Of a stretch of DNA of 23,694 bases, positions 19,744 to 23,694 are shown piece after piece (the stretch's first letter is position 1; each line of letters starts with the position of its first letter). The stretch lies in IMG/VR virus record IMGVR_UViG_3300033985_000055, positions 1-23,694 of that record. One strand, 5' to 3'. Origin of the DNA: a virus. The notes beneath the pieces were generated by a model. That model did no database searches. It saw only the letters and a program-made list of their open reading frames with translations, and was not told the DNA's origin. Position numbers and translations under genes: made by a program.

Positions 19744-20763
19744 TTACGCAAAATTAATATGAGACTCAGTAGTAAGTATTTTATCGCAACGTCTTATTGG
19801 GATGCCATCAAAAGTGAGTATCTTCTTCCCGCCATACTCATCAAGAGATAGGTAAACATTAGATTTTTCGTTAACCATTATCCTAAGCCACGTCCTGACT
19901 ATTCTATTGCAATAAATAACAGGCTTACCAAGATTGACTTCAGGTATCGTCTCAACAGCTTGGATAAGTAACCTAATCAAATTTGGTGACGTATCTCCAC
20001 TTGAAGCCCCAAACGTGGATAATGAATTAACATCTATATTGGCAATACGCACGACGTATCTCCAATCACGTACAGACAAACCACAATCCCACTTGTAGTG
20101 CGACTCAAGAACGTCATACCTACCACCGTTTACAAGGTCAGTTACAGTTTGCTTACCATTATCGGTAATCTGCATACCAGCCTTGGACCCCTTGGGGAAG
20201 ATACCATGAACAGTGTTAGGGCCCCATACAACAACCCATATAGACGTTAAGTTGCTATTAGTTTCTTCTCCGCCGCCATCAATTATTTGACCGCCATTGT
20301 CAGCATTCGGATCACAGAACCTTGGAGCCAGACCCATAAACTTCTCTGGTTCATCTCTAGTATCACCATAAAACAGTGTCTTAGCCATCTCCTGGTTCAT
20401 GCCCTCGATGTGGAGTCTCTCCTCAGAAAGCCTCCACTCAGCAGAATTACCATTAAGTTTAGCAAGATCAACGTCAATCTGTGGTCTTGCCTCAAGCATA
20501 CCACACGTGTCTACGACTTGCCTAGTCGTGCCCTTGGTAGGCTTAACCCCTTGATACAATGCCCTCCACGTAGGCTCAGGTATGCCTGTGGCTACAGTGG
20601 TCTGGTGCCCTGTAGGCAGGTTACCTTCAATCCACACCATATCTTCTAGTATCTGATTAGTTTCAGCTAGTAAGTTAACTACAGTATCTATCTTGCCCTT
20701 AGGGTCAAGCCGTCTCGCCCAATCGTGCAATGTTGGAAGATTTTGTCCAAACACTTCAGGCAT
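19744..20763 (-). CDS. Major capsid protein (BPP-1 Bbp17-like)
   Basis: A 339-residue protein with the pattern of the BPP-1-like major capsid group: LHDWARRLDPKGKIDTVVNL, EDMVWIEGNLPTGHQTTV, WRALYQGVKPTKGTTRQVVD, CGMLEARPQIDVDLAKLNG and EGMNQEMAKTLFYGDT, with GLAPRFCDP soon after. It forms the icosahedral shell by an HK97-like fold; BPP-1 capsid protein has a circularly permuted topology, and whether that applies here cannot be read from sequence. A textbook AGGAGGTG lies before the ATG, the strongest ribosome binding site in the operon, fitting high expression. The scaffold gene precedes it and the cement gene follows. Confidence 0.9.
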   Translation of the reverse strand: MPEVFGQNLPTLHDWARRLDPKGKIDTVVNLLAETNQILEDMVWIEGNLPTGHQTTVATGIPEPTWRALYQGVKPTKGTTRQVVDTCGMLEARPQIDVDLAKLNGNSAEWRLSEERLHIEGMNQEMAKTLFYGDTRDEPEKFMGLAPRFCDPNADNGGQIIDGGGEETNSNLTSIWVVVWGPNTVHGIFPKGSKAGMQITDNGKQTVTDLVNGGRYDVLESHYKWDCGLSVRDWRYVVRIANIDVNSLSTFGASSGDTSPNLIRLLIQAVETIPEVNLGKPVIYCNRIVRTWLRIMVNEKSNVYLSLDEYGGKKILTFDGIPIRRCDKILTTESHINFA

Positions 20764-20775
20764 TTATTACACCTC

Positions 20776-21447
20776 CTATTGATTATCTTTAAACATTGTC
20801 GGATAGAGCGTCTTCAGGATGTTATCCTCATCGCCAACCCCTGGACGGCCTTCGACGAATTTAGCCTCTGTACCAATCTCTTTACCTATACGATACAGAA
20901 AAGCTAAAAGTCTAGGGTTATTGCCAAATCCAGTCTGGTCGAGCTCCTGAATTAACTGCTCGTCTCCGAACCTATTAAGTACAGGGATTATCACTGTTTT
21001 GAGGTTCTCCTCAAATTTAGGGCCCCCATACTCCTCGTGTTTCTCTGCTTCCTCGCCCCATTTTTTTACCTGATCATACCAAGCTTTGACGCTAGCTTCC
21101 TGAACTGCCTTAGCTTGTTGTTTGATATGTTCAATGAGGTCGTTAGCTGCTTCCTGAGTAGCACCATGTTTTCTTAAAAGCTCGGTGTACTTAACCTTTT
21201 CTTCTTCGGTAAGATTAAGGTCTTCAGGAAACTCATATGATTCAGGCACCTCTGGCTTTGGCTTTTCTTCTGCAGGTTTCTTTGCTGGGTCGGTTTTTTC
21301 TGCAACATCAGGTTTCTCTGCTGAGTCAGGCTTCTCTGCAGGTTTAGCCTCGCCAGAGACTGGTTTTTTCTCTACCGCTTGCTCGCCTTCACCCGAGGGT
21401 TCAGTGTTTGTCTGTGCCTCGGCATTGACGTTAAGCTCTTCAGTCAT
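20776..21447 (-). CDS. Capsid scaffold protein
   Basis: A 223-residue acidic protein. Residues ~20-65 are low-complexity, with degenerate repeats AEKPD, AEKPD, AEKTD and KKPAEEKPKP. The rest is helical and charged (LNLTEEEKVKYTELLRKHGA, KAWYDQVKKWGEEAEKHEEY) and ends in a basic-aromatic tail (LKTLYPTMFKDNQ) that may bind the capsid. The form and the place just before the major capsid gene fit a scaffold that guides procapsid assembly. The ATG at 21447 has GGGAGGAAG upstream and is preferred over the in-frame ATG at 21468 inside the previous gene. Confidence 0.8.
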   Translation of the reverse strand: MTEELNVNAEAQTNTEPSGEGEQAVEKKPVSGEAKPAEKPDSAEKPDVAEKTDPAKKPAEEKPKPEVPESYEFPEDLNLTEEEKVKYTELLRKHGATQEAANDLIEHIKQQAKAVQEASVKAWYDQVKKWGEEAEKHEEYGGPKFEENLKTVIIPVLNRFGDEQLIQELDQTGFGNNPRLLAFLYRIGKEIGTEAKFVEGRPGVGDEDNILKTLYPTMFKDNQ

Positions 21448-21799
21448 TATTTTCTTCCTCCCAATCATGTAGTATTGCTTCTACCTGCTCATTCCACTTA
21501 AATGATTCCGCAAACATCTTGCCAAACAAATCTTTATCTACACGAGCTAGCTCTCCAATAACCATTAATCCTATCTGTCTCATTCCATCATTGAAGAAAG
21601 TATAACTATTGCCAGTCATTACTGGCTGAAATATGTGACATCGCTCAATGATAGAATACACCCACCTCCTCCCAGGTTCTGTTGATACAATCTCAGCTAG
21701 ATCATTGATACGCATATTTTCAATAATCTGCTCTTTTAATCTTTGCCTTTCTGCCCCTTCATGGTCAGTAACACTATATTTTCTAGGATTCCTGTTCAT
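21440..21799 (-). CDS. Bbp19-like head protein
   Basis: A 119-residue helical protein with GRRWVYSIIERCHIFQPVMT and FFNDGMRQIGLMVIGELARV, a pattern I recognise from the Bbp19-like phage proteins encoded between the portal and scaffold of BPP-1-type phages. The function is not known; the place in the gene order suggests a role in head assembly. It starts by overlapping the portal stop as ATGA, with AGGTGG upstream, and its end overlaps the scaffold start by eight bases. Family resemblance is clear, role unassigned. Confidence 0.72.
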   Translation of the reverse strand: MNRNPRKYSVTDHEGAERQRLKEQIIENMRINDLAEIVSTEPGRRWVYSIIERCHIFQPVMTGNSYTFFNDGMRQIGLMVIGELARVDKDLFGKMFAESFKWNEQVEAILHDWEEENND

Positions 21800-23484
21800 C
21801 TAAGACCACCTGCTGCACCCTGTAGCAGAGCATTAAGTGCATTCTGCCCACTCATATCAGCCTCAGATAATGTCTTCCCTTGTTCTATAATCTGCTGCAT
21901 CTGAGCCATTTGTGCTGCTTGTCTTTCTGCTTCAGCCCTTTCTCTTCTAATTTGTTCACGAACCCTAGGATCAGTAAGCATCCTCTGTGGTATCTGAATA
22001 GCAGATAAGTACCCTTCACCGATGGCATCAGGATTCAATATATCTCTAGCTTCAGGGTACAAACTAGAAAGCTGTGCAATGAATGCCGAACCTTGCTCTA
22101 TCTTTGCCGACTCTATCATTTGTTGAGCTTGAGCTAATATTGACACATATTCTATGGTTATCTCTTGATCTACAATGTCTGGTGGTGGTGGTGGCAACAA
22201 ACCACCTCTAAGCATAATACCAAATATCCTGTTGATTGCATCATCTAAGTATTCATCAGCTCGCTCTAACGCTGGCGACAGCATCAATAACTTCTCCTGC
22301 TGTATTTCCACAACTTCACGAGCTGTTTTTTCTGCGCTTCCTGTAGACCTAGCCATCAATGCAAGAAACAAATCTTTGTAATATGCTTGGTCTATTAATT
22401 GCCTCAATTCAGTTAAGCTTAGCTGTATACCGTTTAAGTCAGGTGCAACCTCATATAATGGCTTAATTCCTCCGCCTGATTGCATAGTTGAGTAAAATGA
22501 TAATCCGCCTGGTGCTGCATTAACTACTTTGTCCATATCAGCAACGGGGGCTTGAAGCGGTGGGTTAACTGATTTTTCTATACCTACTCCTCTGTCTCTC
22601 AGCGTAGCATGAAGTTCTTTACAGTCAGGCAAAACCACCCACCCTGGCCCGAAACCATAATCATCTCTACCAGCTATCTCCCACCTAAATGTTGCGAATG
22701 GTTTTTCTTCATAGCCCTTTACCTCAAGTACTCCTTCGTCGTCTTCCGAGACATCAGCCTCAAAATATACAGACCTATATGGCATATTTCTGTTACTTCT
22801 ACCGTCACGAATACGGTCATCATTCGGCTCTATGGCATGGATAATGTGGTGCCATTGCTCAGTATTGTTGCGGTCGTACTCATTTCTAACTTGTCGTGAT
22901 ACATTCTCTTTGCCAAAAGTATTTACTAACTCCCACGTACGCATATAGAAAGACCTATATAATGTATTGTTGCGCAGTGTATAATCAGAAGCCAGTGCAT
23001 ATTCACCAATCATCAATGTATGCGCTCGTATGACATCCTCAAAATCTTCAAGAAATACAGTTACACCAGTACCATACGTAGGGGCTTGACTCCATACACC
23101 ATACGTACCTTCGTAAAAATTACTCTGCCCCATCACGAAAGTCATACGATAAGTAACTTCGTCCAGCCATCGACGTATGGCGGGGAATCTAGACATCTCA
23201 GGATCAGGCAGACTGGCACGCCACCACTGCCTTGATTTAGATGTCATCCCACTTTGAAGTCCTGCCGCAGTTACTCGTGCTGCAAGCGTGGGCCATGACG
23301 TCACCATGTCATCGTCGCCACGTCTGGGTCTGGTTTCAAAACCTGGGTACAAAGCACGGCCATACTGCGGCAGGACATAACTGCACAAGTCCTTCCATAT
23401 AGGCTCCCAATGCGACCTATTATAGAGTAGCTCTTTATGCCGTTTCTTATACTTTTGTATATCGGTCACACCAGGCAGTTCCAT
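21796..23484 (-). CDS. Portal protein (T7-type head-tail connector)
   Basis: A 562-residue portal of the podovirus head-tail connector family. Features include the N-terminal RHKELLYNRSHWEPIWKDLC and YVLPQYGRAL, SGMTSKSRQWWRASLPDPEM, the acidic beta region with YEEKPFATFRWEIAGRDDYG, GPGWVVLPDCKELHATLRDR, and a C-terminal helical part with EKTAREVVEIQQEKLLMLSP, a Pro-rich loop (GLLPPPPPDI) and a Gln/Ala-rich tail. It forms the 12-mer ring through which DNA is packed and released. The length is normal. The ATG follows the upstream stop by a few bases with GGGGG as ribosome binding site. Family is secure. Confidence 0.9.
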   Translation of the reverse strand: MELPGVTDIQKYKKRHKELLYNRSHWEPIWKDLCSYVLPQYGRALYPGFETRPRRGDDDMVTSWPTLAARVTAAGLQSGMTSKSRQWWRASLPDPEMSRFPAIRRWLDEVTYRMTFVMGQSNFYEGTYGVWSQAPTYGTGVTVFLEDFEDVIRAHTLMIGEYALASDYTLRNNTLYRSFYMRTWELVNTFGKENVSRQVRNEYDRNNTEQWHHIIHAIEPNDDRIRDGRSNRNMPYRSVYFEADVSEDDEGVLEVKGYEEKPFATFRWEIAGRDDYGFGPGWVVLPDCKELHATLRDRGVGIEKSVNPPLQAPVADMDKVVNAAPGGLSFYSTMQSGGGIKPLYEVAPDLNGIQLSLTELRQLIDQAYYKDLFLALMARSTGSAEKTAREVVEIQQEKLLMLSPALERADEYLDDAINRIFGIMLRGGLLPPPPPDIVDQEITIEYVSILAQAQQMIESAKIEQGSAFIAQLSSLYPEARDILNPDAIGEGYLSAIQIPQRMLTDPRVREQIRRERAEAERQAAQMAQMQQIIEQGKTLSEADMSGQNALNALLQGAAGGLR

Positions 23485-23487
23485 TGA

Positions 23488-23694
23488 TTATGCCCCCATA
23501 GTCTTACGCAGTACAGTTTGAGGTTGCTGTGGTTGCTGAGTGGCCGCCCCTCCACCTGGTACACCAACCCTGCTTCCTCTTGTAAGCCACGTAGACTCAA
23601 ATCCTCTCCTTGCTGCTGCCCGTCTACGCTCAAGGTCTCTGCCAACCTCTTCACGCTCACTCTCCTGCTCCATAATAGGAGGCGGGGGTGGCTC
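23488..23694 (-). CDS. C-terminal part of a small head/packaging-region protein (cut by window edge)
   Basis: The frame is open to the right edge, so the 5' end is missing; the ATG at 23673 lies inside a Pro-rich stretch (EPPPPPI) and has no ribosome binding site, so it is not the start. The visible part is charged and helical (MEQESEREEVGRDLERRRAA), then basic (ARRGFESTWLTRGSRVG), then Gly/Gln-rich, ending LRKTMGA. The pattern RRGFESTWLTRG...RKTMG is common in small phage proteins encoded just before the portal, between it and the terminase. Function not known. The portal start follows its stop by three bases. Confidence 0.6.
   Translation of the reverse strand, partial: EPPPPPIMEQESEREEVGRDLERRRAAARRGFESTWLTRGSRVGVPGGGAATQQPQQPQTVLRKTMGA

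Overview
The window is about half of a tailed-phage or prophage genome with a short-tailed (podovirus) plan. The structural genes combine a head module like that of Bordetella phage BPP-1 with a T7-like nozzle and ejection-protein block. All family assignments come from reading the translated sequence; no database search was run. The host is not identified. Ribosome binding sites are strong and purine-rich (AGGAGG/GGGGGTG type) and the DNA is AT-leaning, which resembles Firmicutes-type phages. A Rz-like i-spanin candidate, however, suggests a host with an outer membrane. A diderm Firmicute such as a Negativicute, or another diderm anaerobe, would fit both, but this is an inference.

Layout. 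(1) Positions 1-1589, plus strand: the tail of a UvrD-type helicase, a VRR-NUC nuclease, a LuxR/GerE-type helix-turn-helix protein, a Myb/SANT-like DNA-binding protein and a 54-residue basic protein, in overlapping or closely spaced order. This looks like the end of the replication and regulation region. (2) Positions 1588-1620: a perfect inverted repeat between the two converging gene blocks, overlapping the stop codon of each; a bidirectional terminator. (3) Positions 1619-23694, minus strand: one uninterrupted late operon read right to left. Its order is a head protein (cut by the window edge), portal, Bbp19-like protein, scaffold, major capsid protein, Bbp16-like cement protein, a small SAP/Rho-N-like protein, a hairpin, tail adaptor, nozzle, gp13-like GNAT protein, gp14-like, gp15-like and a giant 2007-residue ejection protein, a beta-sandwich tail protein, a repeat-bearing fibre, a C-type-lectin-like receptor-binding protein, three small proteins, and then endolysin, two holin-like proteins, an i-spanin-like protein, a signal-peptide/coiled-coil protein and a 32-residue membrane peptide.

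The most interesting signal is the C-terminus of the receptor-binding protein (minus strand, about 4592-4705). It looks like the variable region of a diversity-generating retroelement (DGR): a GC-rich stretch ending in the G/C tract and hairpin expected of an initiation site, with residues that differ from the Asn-rich consensus all encoded by NNY codons, as expected if AAY codons in a template were changed at their adenines. A small protein that may be a DGR accessory follows. No reverse transcriptase or template repeat is visible in this window, so they would have to lie elsewhere in the genome, or the element is an orphan target. The lysis cassette (no lipobox in the second spanin-position protein) and a HEXXXH motif in the giant ejection protein are further points of interest. 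No tRNA, CRISPR array or insertion sequence was seen, and no stretch longer than about 50 bases lacks a gene.
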